NCBI GenBank assembly: GCA_002102555.1
Contig: MCFL01000013.1
Coordinates: 62,001 to 126,000 of the forward strand
DNA from: Catenaria anguillulae PL171
Taxonomy: Eukaryota > Blastocladiomycota > Blastocladiomycetes > Blastocladiales > Catenariaceae
DNA length: 64,000 nt
Direction: 5' to 3'
Part shown: piece after piece, positions 44,639-55,450 of the stretch
Position numbering within the stretch: the first letter of the stretch is position 1
How the letters are laid out: every line of letters begins with the position of its first letter
Translations under genes and position numbers: made by a program
The notes under the pieces: model-generated
Seen by the model: only the letters and a program-made list of their open reading frames with translations
What the model was told of the DNA's origin: nothing
Database searches by the model: none

Positions 44639-45409
44639 CGTTGATTCTGGTCTTTGATGTTTTATGTCTCTTGTTTTGTATGCTTCAAGGCATTCACACA
44701 GCTTGCTTAATCTTGTACAACGAAACACATTCCGAGTCGCGGCCAAAGCATGATGATTCGCCCAAAACGTACACGCAGGATGACGAACACTTCCTTCGCT
44801 CTATCTGTATTTGTTCGAATCAGCGACAAACAGTGTTTTCTTCGTGAGGGTTGAGGGTCTGATCTTGGGACGAGCCAGTTGCCATGCCAGACGCTCTTCC
44901 GCTCTGTGTGGATCTGTGAGAAGTGCCGCCGCGGGTCTGCAGCCTGTGCAGGGTTACTAAATCTATAGTAACCCTGCTAGGTGCGTCCATGGGTACATGG
45001 TAATGGCTATGGTGCATACTCCGCGTTCACCTGTATTTTTTATGTGTCATGTACCAAGCAAACGCGGCCAACTGCACCTGACAGCGGTGGCACAATGGAT
45101 CTGAGACAGTGAGACAAGCGGTTACGGATCCGCAAACATGGCACAACTGGCTCATGTCGTGTTTTTCTCCGGCCCCGCCAGGCGTGGCCAGACGGCTTGT
45201 TCCAACAGTGTATTCTCGGCGGCGAAGACAGCGACTCGATACTGCTGTCAAGCAATAGGTTCAAATGGGCAGTGCCAAACAACGTTGCCCCTGCGGTCGC
45301 GGTCGGGCAGCCAACCGCATAAATGCGTAGCGGGTCCTTCCATTCAAGTTGCTCTTTGGTTCAGGCCAGCCTACCAAACCTTCCTGCAGTACATAGAAGG
45401 CACTCAATC
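44639..45409. other. Intergenic region with a perfect hairpin
   Basis: 771 bp between the unknown gene and CAP protein 2. It contains the inverted repeat at 44949-44975 and, on the minus strand at 45155-45027, a 42-codon open frame with two CxxC pairs (see findings). No firm gene. Confidence 0.4.
44949..44975. repeat. Perfect inverted repeat, 11-bp arms
   Basis: CAGGGTTACTA at 44949-44959 and its exact complement at 44966-44975 plus one base upstream context form an approximately 11-bp stem around a short AT loop. It may be a hairpin in RNA or a palindromic binding site. Confidence 0.55.
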
Positions 45410-46636
45410 ATGTCGAACACCATCTCCATTAAGGCCGTCATGGCCGTCATGGCCATCTCCGCCTCTTCCGTTCTGTCCCTCCCTGCTGGCCAAGAGTACC
45501 CCGGCGCCAATGCCAATATCCCCACCGTCCACCCGCCCGTCTCGAGCCCACCCGACCAATACGCCCTTCTCGCCCTCGATACGCTCAACAAGATGCGCAC
45601 GGCCAGCGGCCTCCAGCCCTTGTGCATCACGGCCAAGCTCCAAAAGGCGTCGCAAGAGCACTCCAACTGGATGTCTCGCACGCAGATCTTTGAGCACTCC
45701 AAGTTTGGCTTCATGGAGAACATTGCTGTGCATGGCGAGGGCTACTATTTGCCGGGCAAGACTTGCTTTGGAAACGGGGCAGAGAAGGCGACTGACTTGA
45801 AGTCGTCGGCCGAGTTTACAACCAACTGCCAATGGTGTGTAGTATTCATCCCTACTTGTGTTTGGAACGGACGGCTGGATCTGGGCGTACTGACAAATTC
45901 GATTCCCAACATCTAGGAAAAACTCGGAGGGGCACTACAAGAATATGATGAACCCTCGCCACACTCGTGCCGGCATTGCCTACGCCATTGGGCCTTTCGA
46001 TGGGTTCAAGGGCTACTGGTTCGTTGACGCATTGAGCGTACCATTCGAATAATGCAGCGTGATCGCTCATCCAACTTGAATTTACATGCATTCGCCAGGT
46101 GGACCCAGAACTTTGACAGTTCCGACGAGCCCTGCATTGCCGGCGGTGTCGGCTCGGCGCCCGTCGCGCCTCCTCGCAACTCCCAACCGCCTGCGCAGCC
46201 AACCTCGACTGCCGTTGCGCCTCCTCGTCGCTCTCAACCGGCCGCTCCGTCGTCTTCTGCCACCCGCTCAGCACCCGCTGCCACAACCAATGCGCCAAAG
46301 ACGACGACCGTGTCCAAGCCTGCCGTGACCCGCGACCCGGTTCCCACGACGGTCGCGACCACAACGACGACGGCCCGTGCACCTCAGCCAGCCCCTACGA
46401 CCAAGCCGACAACCACGACAAAGGTCCAGGCCAAGCCTACGCATCCAGCGTACGTCCCTCGTCCGCCCCGCTCGTCGCAGTCGTACGCGCGGACTTCGAC
46501 CGCCGCTCAGTCGACTGGATCGGCTGCGCCGACTGCTGCGCCGACTGCGGTTACCACGCATGGTGGCAAGCACAGCGGTCATGACAAGTGCGCGCCCAAG
46601 CACAAGAAGACAAAGGCTCCCGAGTACGGCTACTGA
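45410..46636 (+). CDS. Secreted CAP/SCP-family protein 2
   Basis: Paralogue of CAP protein 1. Exons 45410-45834, 45917-46018 and 46099-46636 give 354 residues. Signal peptide (AVMAVMAISASSVLSLPA), then the CAP domain: LLALDTLNKMRTASGLQPLC, SQEHSNWMSRTQIFEHS, GFMENIAVHGEG, CQWKNSEGHYKNMMNP (with the conserved GHYKNMM loop) and HTRAGIAYAIGPFDGFKGYW, then WTQNFDSSDEPCIAGG. The tail is Pro/Thr/Ala/Ser-rich, probably O-glycosylated, ending with a His/Lys-rich segment (GGKHSGHDKCAPKHKKTK). The introns match CAP 1 in place and phase. Likely secreted or wall-bound, binding sterols or contacting a host; the role is inferred from the family. Confidence 0.9.
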
Positions 46637-47031
46637 GACTTCGCTCAGTCGATATCCGTGTCATGTGGAGAAAAAGCAGTCTCTAGATAGATGAAGATGT
46701 CATTTTGGGTGTATTTCTCTTTTGTCTGCTCACCATTTGCTACGACATCGACTACAACATTTCATGTCTTGGAACAAAACACATGTTGACAGTGATAGTA
46801 TGAAACCCAGGGCAATACTTTCATGCCCGTCTGCACAACCTCATCATGGCATGTCCTCCAGACCACGCCTTCTTCCCTTGCTGGACATGCTTCCTGCAGA
46901 GCAATGAGGCTCGCGCCAAAGACCTTCACACACAAATCAGCGTCAACGTCACCGACAGCTTGCACGTCCGTCATCCAGTGCCCTCTCGATCGTAAAAGCA
47001 AACGCATCACCTTACCCATTTGCGACAATAG

Positions 47032-48150
47032 AACGTTTGGGACGAGTACCAATCGCTGCTGCTCGTCCTCAGCGAAACGGATCACGAAGTGATTCCGAAT
47101 GCTGGCGTCGTCATGGCCAATCGATTATCGGCTTTTCAAGTCAAAGAACTCACGCTGCGAGCCGGTCAGATTCGCAAGCATCTCGAGCTATGCGACATTT
47201 GCATCAGTGACATTCCGCGACGATTTCCAAGAACCGAAATGCATGCCGTGGCCCTTGTTTGTGCGTTCGATTCTCCTCAACATGCTGACCGAACAGACAA
47301 TACTCATTCTTGCTCTGCATCTTGGGAAACTCCTCTAGTCCAGGTCTCTTTTTCGATTCCGTTTGGCGACTCTCGACTCCGTCAGCCGTGCGAGCATCAC
47401 AGACAGCTCATCTGCTGCCAATCACCACAAGAACTCTGCTCGCTCCTGACTGCCGAGCATGCCCGACTAGAGCGAGTCATTTCCCTCATCCAATGGACGC
47501 TTGAAACCCTGGCTGTTGCTCCTACCTCAACGTCAGCGACTAGTGCGAGCGGCGGGCAGCTTCTGCAAGCTGCGATTGAGATGGCTTCGGACATGATTGC
47601 AGGCACGAGCGTGACGACATTTTCAGGTTCGCCAGGAACAATTGATTCAGATTTGTCAAATGATAAAGACGCGCACGAGCGTCCACCGAGCACACGACCA
47701 GCGACCACATGCAGTCACTATGATGACGATATCGAGTGGCTCGAGCGGTTCGTCGAGGAGACAAGCGATATTGAGCCTCGGCCGACTCAGGGAAGACTTG
47801 ACCCAGAGCCGGTCGTTGCGACGACCACACCAAGGGATTTCACTCAAGTTCCAATGTCGGCATTTGGACCGGCGACTCGACCCATTATGCCCGCATCTGA
47901 GCGCTCCGCAACTCAGCCGGCAACACGTCCAAATCCACCGCCAGTCCCACCGCCGCCAACTCGGCGCCCAACGACACATTCGTCAACAGTGGCCGCAAAC
48001 AGCAGCGTGGTTGTCCTCAAGTCGACCAGATCGGTTCGCCGCCCACTGCCTCATATTGTGCGCAAGCCCACCACGCCGCCACCAGCCCTTCCGGCCATGC
48101 CTGGTGCAGATGAGGCAAATGTGATGAGATCGTGTGTGTCAATGCCATGA
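47032..48150 (+). CDS. Hypothetical protein, helical N-terminus and Pro-rich C-terminus
   Basis: Not recognised. Clear coding starts after an acceptor at 47031 (NVWDEYQSLLLVLSETDHEV; ANRLSAFQVKELTLRAGQIR; KHLELCDICISDIPRRFP). A second helical block (EHARLERVISLIQWTLETLA) follows, then an acidic patch (YDDDIEWLERFVEETSDIE) and a Pro/Thr-rich tail. Upstream exon(s) must exist, perhaps at about 46900-46990 (TQISVNVTDSLHVRHP). An intron may interrupt it near 47257-47338, where another frame also looks coding. The C-terminal half is probably disordered. No function can be given. Confidence 0.5.
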   Translation, partial: NVWDEYQSLLLVLSETDHEVIPNAGVVMANRLSAFQVKELTLRAGQIRKHLELCDICISDIPRRFPRTEMHAVALVCAFDSPQHADRTDNTHSCSASWETPLVQVSFSIPFGDSRLRQPCEHHRQLICCQSPQELCSLLTAEHARLERVISLIQWTLETLAVAPTSTSATSASGGQLLQAAIEMASDMIAGTSVTTFSGSPGTIDSDLSNDKDAHERPPSTRPATTCSHYDDDIEWLERFVEETSDIEPRPTQGRLDPEPVVATTTPRDFTQVPMSAFGPATRPIMPASERSATQPATRPNPPPVPPPPTRRPTTHSSTVAANSSVVVLKSTRSVRRPLPHIVRKPTTPPPALPAMPGADEANVMRSCVSMP

Positions 48151-48388
48151 TGATGCTTCTAAATCGAATAACATGTTGTTTTCAAAGAGCGTAGTCTTTA
48201 AACGGGCAGATGCTGAAAACAAAATGAAAAGCTGGAAAGTGCGGATACGAGTGTCCATGCCAACTAAGCAATGAAAACTAACGGCTAACCGAGTGAAATG
48301 AAAAACAGTGTAGGACTGCCCGCCAACGATAAGGATACAGGAACGAGCGACGGGAGAAAATGATCGGGAAATCAAACATCAAAGAAAA

Positions 48389-49516
48389 TCACCGATGCCG
48401 TTGATACACGGCAACTGGATCAGGCAACGGTGCTGCGGCGGCCGCCGCGGCAAGCGGATGCTTGACGTGATGTTTGAATGGGCCCGTGCCATTGAGGCCG
48501 TAGAGGTCGCGGGCGCGCGCTTCAAATGCGAGCATGTTTTGCCGAGATAGCTGATGGAAGAACATGTCTGCGAGCTGCGCGTGGAAGCCTGATCTAAAAG
48601 TGAACTGGATGTAAAAGTCGACAAAGGTCGAGTGTGGCACGGGTCCCTTGGTGAATGCCCAAACGGTCAGGAGGTTGGTGAAGAGTGAAGAGTTGGACGC
48701 TTCGGCCTGCGTTGACGCGAAGAAAATGGGTGAGCGAAAAACAAAAAAGGCGGGCAAACGGTCATGTGAAGGAGTTAAACAGAGATGACGGACAATGACG
48801 AGATTTGGGTCGACGCAAGTCACGCGTGAAGTGTACGACTCTTTCAGACCGGAAAAGCCCACGTCCAAGGACGCTAGCATCTGGTGCACCTGATGTGCGT
48901 GTTCGTGATGATTCTGGTTGGGTTGTGCAACAGCAACTGACCCACTGGCGATGGGGCCCGTCGTTGTGCTTGCTAGGGCTGGAGATGGTGTTGATCCAAC
49001 CGCTGCTGCCGCTATTGCCGCTGCGGCTGCTCTTGTCGGTGGCACCCTGTGAATGTGAGGCTGTGATGATGCTTTTGGTTGATGCCCAGCTTGCGGGATC
49101 AGGCGGCGAATGGACAGTGGCGCGGAATGCAGGAGAGCGGGCAGGTGCGGCGGAACCCCGTTGAGCTTGTCTACGGAATGAACGACCGATCCGACGCAAT
49201 AAGGGACAAATCGCTTGTAATCGTTGACGTTAGAAACCAAATCAAAGAGCTGCTTGGGAGTGAATCTAGCCAGTCAGGAGGGCGAAGGACGGTGTCAGGG
49301 TTCTTGATCATGGACAAGAGACTACAGGGTAAATGCATACTTGAGCAATTTGCGTTCCGAGTACTCGACAGGCTTTGGAGGAGCTAGTGCGCGAGCTGCA
49401 AGCGAAAGGAAGGTGCGACGCTGTATGTGACCATGGTGCACAAGAATGGCCGACACATGGTGCATTGGCAGGAGCATGGGTGGCATTGCCAGTAGTGCAT
49501 TGGGCAGCGCGGTCAT
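48389..49516 (-). CDS. COQ10: COQ10, mitochondrial coenzyme Q-binding START protein
   Basis: Polyketide cyclase/START-fold protein that binds ubiquinone and is needed for efficient respiration. Four exons fit: 49516-49341, 49265-49187, 49060-48794, 48706-48389 (279 residues). A mitochondrial presequence with RRTFLSLAARALAPP is followed by YSERKLLKFTPKQLFDLVSN (over the first splice), VNDYKRFVPYCVGS, LDVGFSGLKESYTSRVTC, LFTNLLTVWAF, FYIQFTFRSGFHAQLADMFF and AFEARARDLYG, all typical of the family. An Ala/Ser-rich insertion of about 60 residues sits after the first conserved strand and lengthens the protein. The second intron (49061-49186) is inferred from phase and family alignment and is less sure. 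Confidence 0.85.
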
Positions 49517-49974
49517 CGTTCAACATTCATTGCGGGGCTCTGGTTCGCATTCTTGTTTTGGCAATAGTCTGCATTTGAGCGGAATCGTCTGCGCATCAGC
49601 ATCGGATGGATTCGCTGAGTGATGTGCGCGCTTGAGTGGACCGTCAGGCGATCGGACGGTCGAAACAAGTGAACGTCGATCGAGCTTGGTGAAGCGTCGG
49701 GTGCTCTCAACGATCGTTGGAAGAAAGCTTGTTTGCAGTGTCTGCGGATTGCCAATTGGGCAATGGCAACGTATTCCTGCCCTTGTAATGTGGTGCATGA
49801 CTTGAAAGCGCTGTGAGAAGACTGCCAAGCTAGACCTATCTGCTAATCAAACAAACACTGCAACGACTGTATTCTGCGCATGACATGAAGTACACCCAAG
49901 AACATCTATGTCTACACGACCCACTCGCTGAACCGCATCCCCCCATAAACCTTCAAAATGCAACCACAAACACC
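49517..49974. other. Intergenic region between COQ10 and subtilase 2
   Basis: 458 bp holding the COQ10 promoter and the subtilase 2 3' end. No motif or gene recognised. Confidence 0.4.
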
Positions 49975-52900
49975 TCATGCACGACGAGCAATCTCAAAGA
50001 CGGGCGACTCCCAAGCCTTGAACAAGGCCGCGTCCAAATCCGTAGGCAACTTCAACGCCGACGGACGCACATAGTGCAACGCAATAAAGTACCTGCCGTT
50101 GGGCACAGGCACGCGCTCGGTGGCCTTGAGGTTGGGCAGAACAGTGCCGCGGAACGACAAGCCCGTCGTCACCTGGTTGAGGTACTCATTCACCGACATG
50201 TATCCGACGAGCGACTTGTCGGCAGCATTGTGCACCGACAGGGCAAACTTGCGCACGGGCAACAGCGTCGAGAAACGCACAGCAGGCACGTTGCGGGTGC
50301 CCGTCAGGTCAAACGCGGGCACAACGGTCGAGTTGTACACGGGGCCGCCAAGGCCAAGCGAGCCAAAGCCGTCGGTGAGGAAGGGGGCGGTCGGGCCGGT
50401 TTGCGCGACGGCAGCGGGAAGCACAGTGAAGGTGGAGTAGTCGCCAGTCATGACGGCGTAGGGCACAGAGAGTTGGTTTTGGCGATCCTCGGTCTGGAGC
50501 GTCACGTAGCCAGAGTAGACCCACTTGCCGGGTTCGGGAAGCTTACCAATCAGCGGCACGTTGGGGTCAATCGTGACACGCACAGTGGTCTCAGTGCCAG
50601 GCTTGAGCGTGACAAACGGTGTCGAGAACTGAACGCGAGCATACACCTCGGCCGTGCCAAACTGGGCCGTCAACCGACCACCCTCGGGCATGATGGCGCG
50701 CGACGGCGTGTGCGTCAGGCGGTAGGTCTTGGTATCCTTGCCGTTGTTGCGGATCGTCAACGTGGCCGTCTTGCGGGCAGCACGCGGCCATCCGGGCGAG
50801 TCGCCGAGCTCGAGCTTGGATGGCGAAACATCAATCTCGTTGGTCAGGAGAGCGAGCGCATCGACCATACCAGCACCAACCTTGGCCACGGACTCGGCAA
50901 GCTCGCGACCATCCTTGAGCGACGACGGACGAGCAGTGATGTGCACGCGGCGTTGGAACTCATCAAAGGACTCGGGACCTTGCGAGGCGCCAAACTTTTG
51001 GACGTAGAGCGCAGTCACACCAGCCATGTATGGGGTTGCCTATTGAATAAGAAAAGCATTTGAGTACGCTGGTCGGAGAATATCAAGACATATGATGAGT
51101 CAAACACACCATCGAAGTGCCAGAGAGTTGGGCGTAGGTGCCCATGGCGGTCGGGTAAGCAGAGTAAATGTTGCCACCTATGGTGGATACTCTGTTAGCT
51201 TCAAGAGAAGGCCAGCGCAAGCATCATTGGATGATTCGTACCAGGAGCACCCACGTCAGGCTTGAGCAACAAGTTCAAGTCCAGACCCCAGGAACTGAAA
51301 TCCGAAGGCATGCCAGCCGTCACCGACGGAACACCCTGAAGCTCGTACTTGAACGCAATCTTGACCTTGTCAGCCGCAGTGGCAGCCTCGAACACCTTGG
51401 CGCCGTTGACGCCCGAGATGAATGCAACGGGAATCTTGACGGTCTCATCGACAGCACCGGCAAGGTCGCCGGGCAAGTTGTTCCAAATGACGGCAGCAAT
51501 GGCGCCGGCGTTGCGGGCATTGTTGGCTTTGACGGGGAAGGCACAGCCACCACGGCGGATGAGCGCAGCGCCATCCTTGAAGGTACCAGCTGGGTAGCTG
51601 AGAGATGGACCAGCAAGAGTCAGTCAATGGGTTCGGGTCAAGCAGGTCGACGAGGATAAACAGACGTACGGAGTGCAGCCATCGTCGACCGACGTTGCGT
51701 TGGCGGGCGAGCGAATGATTGGGTAAGCACGACCCTCTTCAAACTTGGGACCCTCGGCTCCGGCACTGAACGAGATGGCCGACGTGTTGGGAACACCTTG
51801 AACCGTGGCAGCATTAGCCATGATGTGCGAGTTGTCGAACGACGCAATGGCCAATCCGCGCGAAGGCAACTGCGGGCGAGGTCACAGTGGTCCAACCGGC
51901 CGTGCCAGAGTTGGAGGCCGCAGACAAGACGTACACGCCATTGTCAGAGAGCATGTTAATGGCTTGGGCTTCGGGGAAGTCGTTGTGACACGACCGCCCC
52001 GAGAGAGAGCTATGCATGTTACAAGTATCAGGTGTCACAGTTAGGGAACGCAGTACGCGGCGTGTCGAGAATGCCAAGGTATAGGTTGCGTACGTTGATG
52101 ATTTCCATGCCATCCTGGTACGCGGCTTCCAGGCCGGACAAGATGATGGCCGTAGAGGTACCTGGGAAATGGAGCACATGGATGTAAGCCGTTTTGGATC
52201 CTTTCAAATCAGCGTTGTCGTAGGTAATCGCGACACGTACTGCCAGAGCATCCAAAGACTCGGTAGCCACCGAGGACGGCGTTGGGAGCGACGCCCTCAA
52301 TCTTGTCGTCGGCACCACCAATGATACCACCGACGTGAGTTCCGTGGCCTGTGTGAAAAGTAAGTGTCGAAAGGATGAGTTGTCGTTGCATAATGAGAGA
52401 TGATGAGCAGAATTCAGACCGTTGCAGTCCATGGGGTCAGAATCCGGCGTGGGAGCACTCGGCGTCCCATCACCGACCAGATCGCGGCCGTACAAGACTC
52501 GACACTGCAAAGAATCAAATGGTCAAACTGGGGTGAGTCAAACCCAAACTGTACCGGAGGATGGACAACACAGCATCACGTACACCGGCCCGCGCCATGT
52601 TGTGCAAGTCTTGCCCTTCTCGGCGAAAGCAGGGTGCTTCCAGTCGATACCTATATGCCAGAAACCGAGATGCGGTGAGACGAGTGCATGCACGAAGTTT
52701 TCAAGGAAACACAACGCACCGGTATCCACAACGGCGACCTTGACGCCACGGCCGTCCATGTCCGGGAAACGCTCCCGAATCAAGTTGACGTTGGTGAGGT
52801 TGTCTACATGCACAGCGCAAGAGACGACATGGAAAATGAGTCTTGGGCTTTTCCGCAGCTTGCGAGGCAGCGCAGAATTTGATGGAGCGTACGGGCATAC

Positions 52901-53443
52901 TGAGGGTACACAGTCGTCGAGGAAAGAGCCTCGGGCTTGAGCTCGGGAGCCGGGTAGGTGATGATCGGGTAGATAGCCTGTTGCATGAGAAAATAGTGAG
53001 TATGAGTTCCTAAACCTGATGGAGACACGAGGCAGAGAAGAAGCAAAAACACACTTTGACACCAGGGCAGCAGAAAGCTTCTTGAGGTCGTCGGACGAGT
53101 CGACAGTCACGGCAGCGCCGTTGAAAAGAGTCTGGTACGTGCGACTCACCTTGGCGCCGACCTTGTTGCGCTGTGCGAACTGGGTGAAGGACGCGTGCTG
53201 GGCAGCAGCGGCACGGGCGAGCGATTGCGGCGAGGCACCCTCGCGTGACAAGGCGTTGCGATCGGCAGCAGCGGGGCGAGAGAACTGCACAATGTACTGG
53301 TTCTTGGCGAGAGCAGCACCCGCGGGAAGATCCTCGGGCAAGTCGGCAAGCGTCGGCTCGTTGGCGGCGTGGACAGTACCGGCCATGGCCATGGCAGCGA
53401 GCATGACCAACAGGAGAGTGCGTTTGATGGTACGGCGAGCCAT
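49975..53443 (-). CDS. Secreted subtilase with PA and Fn3-like domains (Vpr-like), subtilase 2
   Basis: Large S8 protease similar to minor extracellular protease Vpr and C5a-peptidase relatives. Signal peptide (LLLVMLAAMAMAGTVHA), I9 propeptide (AKNQYIVQFSRPAAADRN), catalytic Asp in VAVVDTG|IDWKHPAF, His in GHGTHVGGIIGG, strand NLSLGGRS, SAASNSGTAGW, PA insert (AALIRRGGCAFPVKANNARN), SSWGLDLNLLLKPDVGAPG and Ser in SGTSM|ATPYMAGV. The last 300 residues form Fn3-like domains (ATLTIRNNGKDTKTYRLTHT). About eleven short introns interrupt it, several between catalytic motif residues. One frame change near 51856-51857 (CC) is mended by one base. Long sequence open on the other strand (49885-51063) is a shadow. 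Confidence 0.87.
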
Positions 53444-55450
53444 GGTGGAAAAACAAGAAGGGTACAGAGTGCCACAAGGTCGTCTACGAAGAATCTAAAG
53501 CGATCTATGCGAGATGCGGGGTCGGGTGCAACGCGAGACAAGGGGATAGGGCAACCCGCTCGGTTAGGTGGGCACGGGGAAACGGGCCGCATTTATACCG
53601 GCCGCCAACTCGTACTTGTGACAGACACGCAATCATGGCCAGATCTCGAATCCTGCAGGCGGACTGGCCCGCCAGGAGGAGCTGACGGCAACAAAGCTTG
53701 GCCGGGATCCGTTTGCACGGATCACAGCATGCGCCGCCACACATCTGACCCGGACAAATAATGCTGTGGGCCGGGCCGGTCATTTCCACCTGCAACACGA
53801 TAAATACATTGCAAAGACCTAGATCGGTGACAAATGCATGCACGCACGGAGCTAGTTCAGCTGCTGATTGGAACATCACTTCTGGAACGTCCACGGCACT
53901 TGGCAGCAACACCAGGCACGCGCTGCGCTTCGGGAATCACATGATTTCTTTGGCGGGTCACGCGCACCATTTCGCATTGCAAGCAAATGTGAGCTGGTGG
54001 CGCTAGGGTAACTGCGAACATGCTCCTGCCCTGGCGTGCGTGGTGCGCACAGCTTGCATGACGCGATTGCCAATGTTTGCAACTGCCAGCACGCCGTGAT
54101 TCTGCCTGGGCCATCAGGCTGCGAGCCACGACTGCACGATGATGTATTGGAATTTGGAATGATTTGAGTTTACCGTCGACCAGTACCTAGAAGTTAGGCA
54201 TTCAGTCGTAGGTATGTATCGCCGGCCAACGTCATGGTGGTCAAATTAGAATCCCGGCCAAGGGTACTTGAAAGACGTCAGGGTCGCACCGTGAGTGGCG
54301 TCGTTCATGCGGCGTCAAACACCACACAAACGCGACCGAGGTGAGACATTTGCAACGCCTCTATGGATGGAATTGATCGGACGGAAAGCAAAAGTAATAA
54401 ATCTATCAGATTTATCCACCGGCCGAGAGCATTCCCTACAAATGCGAGACGCGTGTGAGACTGTGAGACTCCCACGACCCAAGTGCCTAAATGTGGAAAC
54501 CATGAGTCCGTGACTGCCGTCGGTATGCAAGTGCATATGTCCGGAGGCAATTGCAGGAACTGGATTGTATTGTGGATGACTCGCATCGATGGTTTATGCA
54601 GGACCAGCTTATGTGGTTTTGGTTCGATCCGTGCTGAAAGGATAAGAATTGAACAAGTGGCTGCGCGAGTCGGTGGCCATTGGTTCTGCCCAGCCGCTTC
54701 GTCGTCGTTTAGCGGCCCAGAACCCGACGGCGCAACGCTGGGGGAAATTTTTTGTCCGGCATGTTCATGACACCGCCGGTTCATACTCTTTGCACGATGT
54801 TTTCTCGCGACCAGCGGGATGAGCAGGTATGTAAGCACCAACCGAAACCATGAAAACAAACGCTGCTCTGATGGTCACCCCACATTCCGAGTCGACCTTC
54901 ACAGATCCTGACAGATGAATCAATAGCTGTACCTACCGGAATCAAGAATCGCTTCCGGCACGTGCATGCCTTGCAGCAGGCTGTTTTCCGCCCCATTGCC
55001 CGTGCAAGCCTGCCTACCATGTTCTTGGCGAAAATTGCGATTAAGCATGAACCACGCGACTCCAATGGCGATGAGGTCGGAAAACGCAAGAGGTACTCCA
55101 TTCGAGGTTTGAATTATTGAATCCAGAAGGTGCCGCAACTGTTTTGTCTCGCAGGATCATGAATACAAGATCCTAGTCGCAATGTGTTGCCGCGTATGAA
55201 AGACCGATCATGAGGTCGTTCATGCTTTCAATACTGAGCTCCATGGACCAGGACTGGTTTGATCGTTATTGTGCAACAACAAAAGAACAAGTCAAAAGCA
55301 AAATGGTCCCCCTATACTCCATCCCCGTTACTCTTTCAGACTGCGCAAGACCTCCCTCGTTGGTTTCCCCAACTGCTCGCCAAAGGAGCAGCCAACTCCA
55401 CCATACCTGACGACCATCAGACGCCCGTGACGGCTCTTGCTTGATTCACA
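53444..55450. other. 2-kb intergenic region between two divergent subtilases
   Basis: The longest gene-free stretch. It holds the promoters of subtilases 2 and 3 and a short palindrome at 54397-54415 (ATAAATCT, 3-nt loop, complement). Minus-strand open frames (for example 54305-54859) have no domain signature. I see no element ends or long repeats. Confidence 0.45.
53591..53597 (-). promoter_or_regulatory. TATA box of subtilase 2
   Basis: Minus strand reads TATAAAT, 148 bp upstream of the ATG at 53443, like the TATA placement at CAP protein 1. Confidence 0.4.

Noticed and set aside
49885-51063. 392-codon open frame on the plus strand
   Set aside because: It lies opposite the Fn3-like region of subtilase 2, which has clear homology. 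The plus-strand translation has no recognisable motif.
54610-54640. GGTTCGATCC sequence resembling a tRNA B box
   Set aside because: No A box at the right distance and no cloverleaf could be drawn.
54305-54859. 184-codon open frame on the minus strand
   Set aside because: No domain signature, no supporting splice context and poor codon bias.
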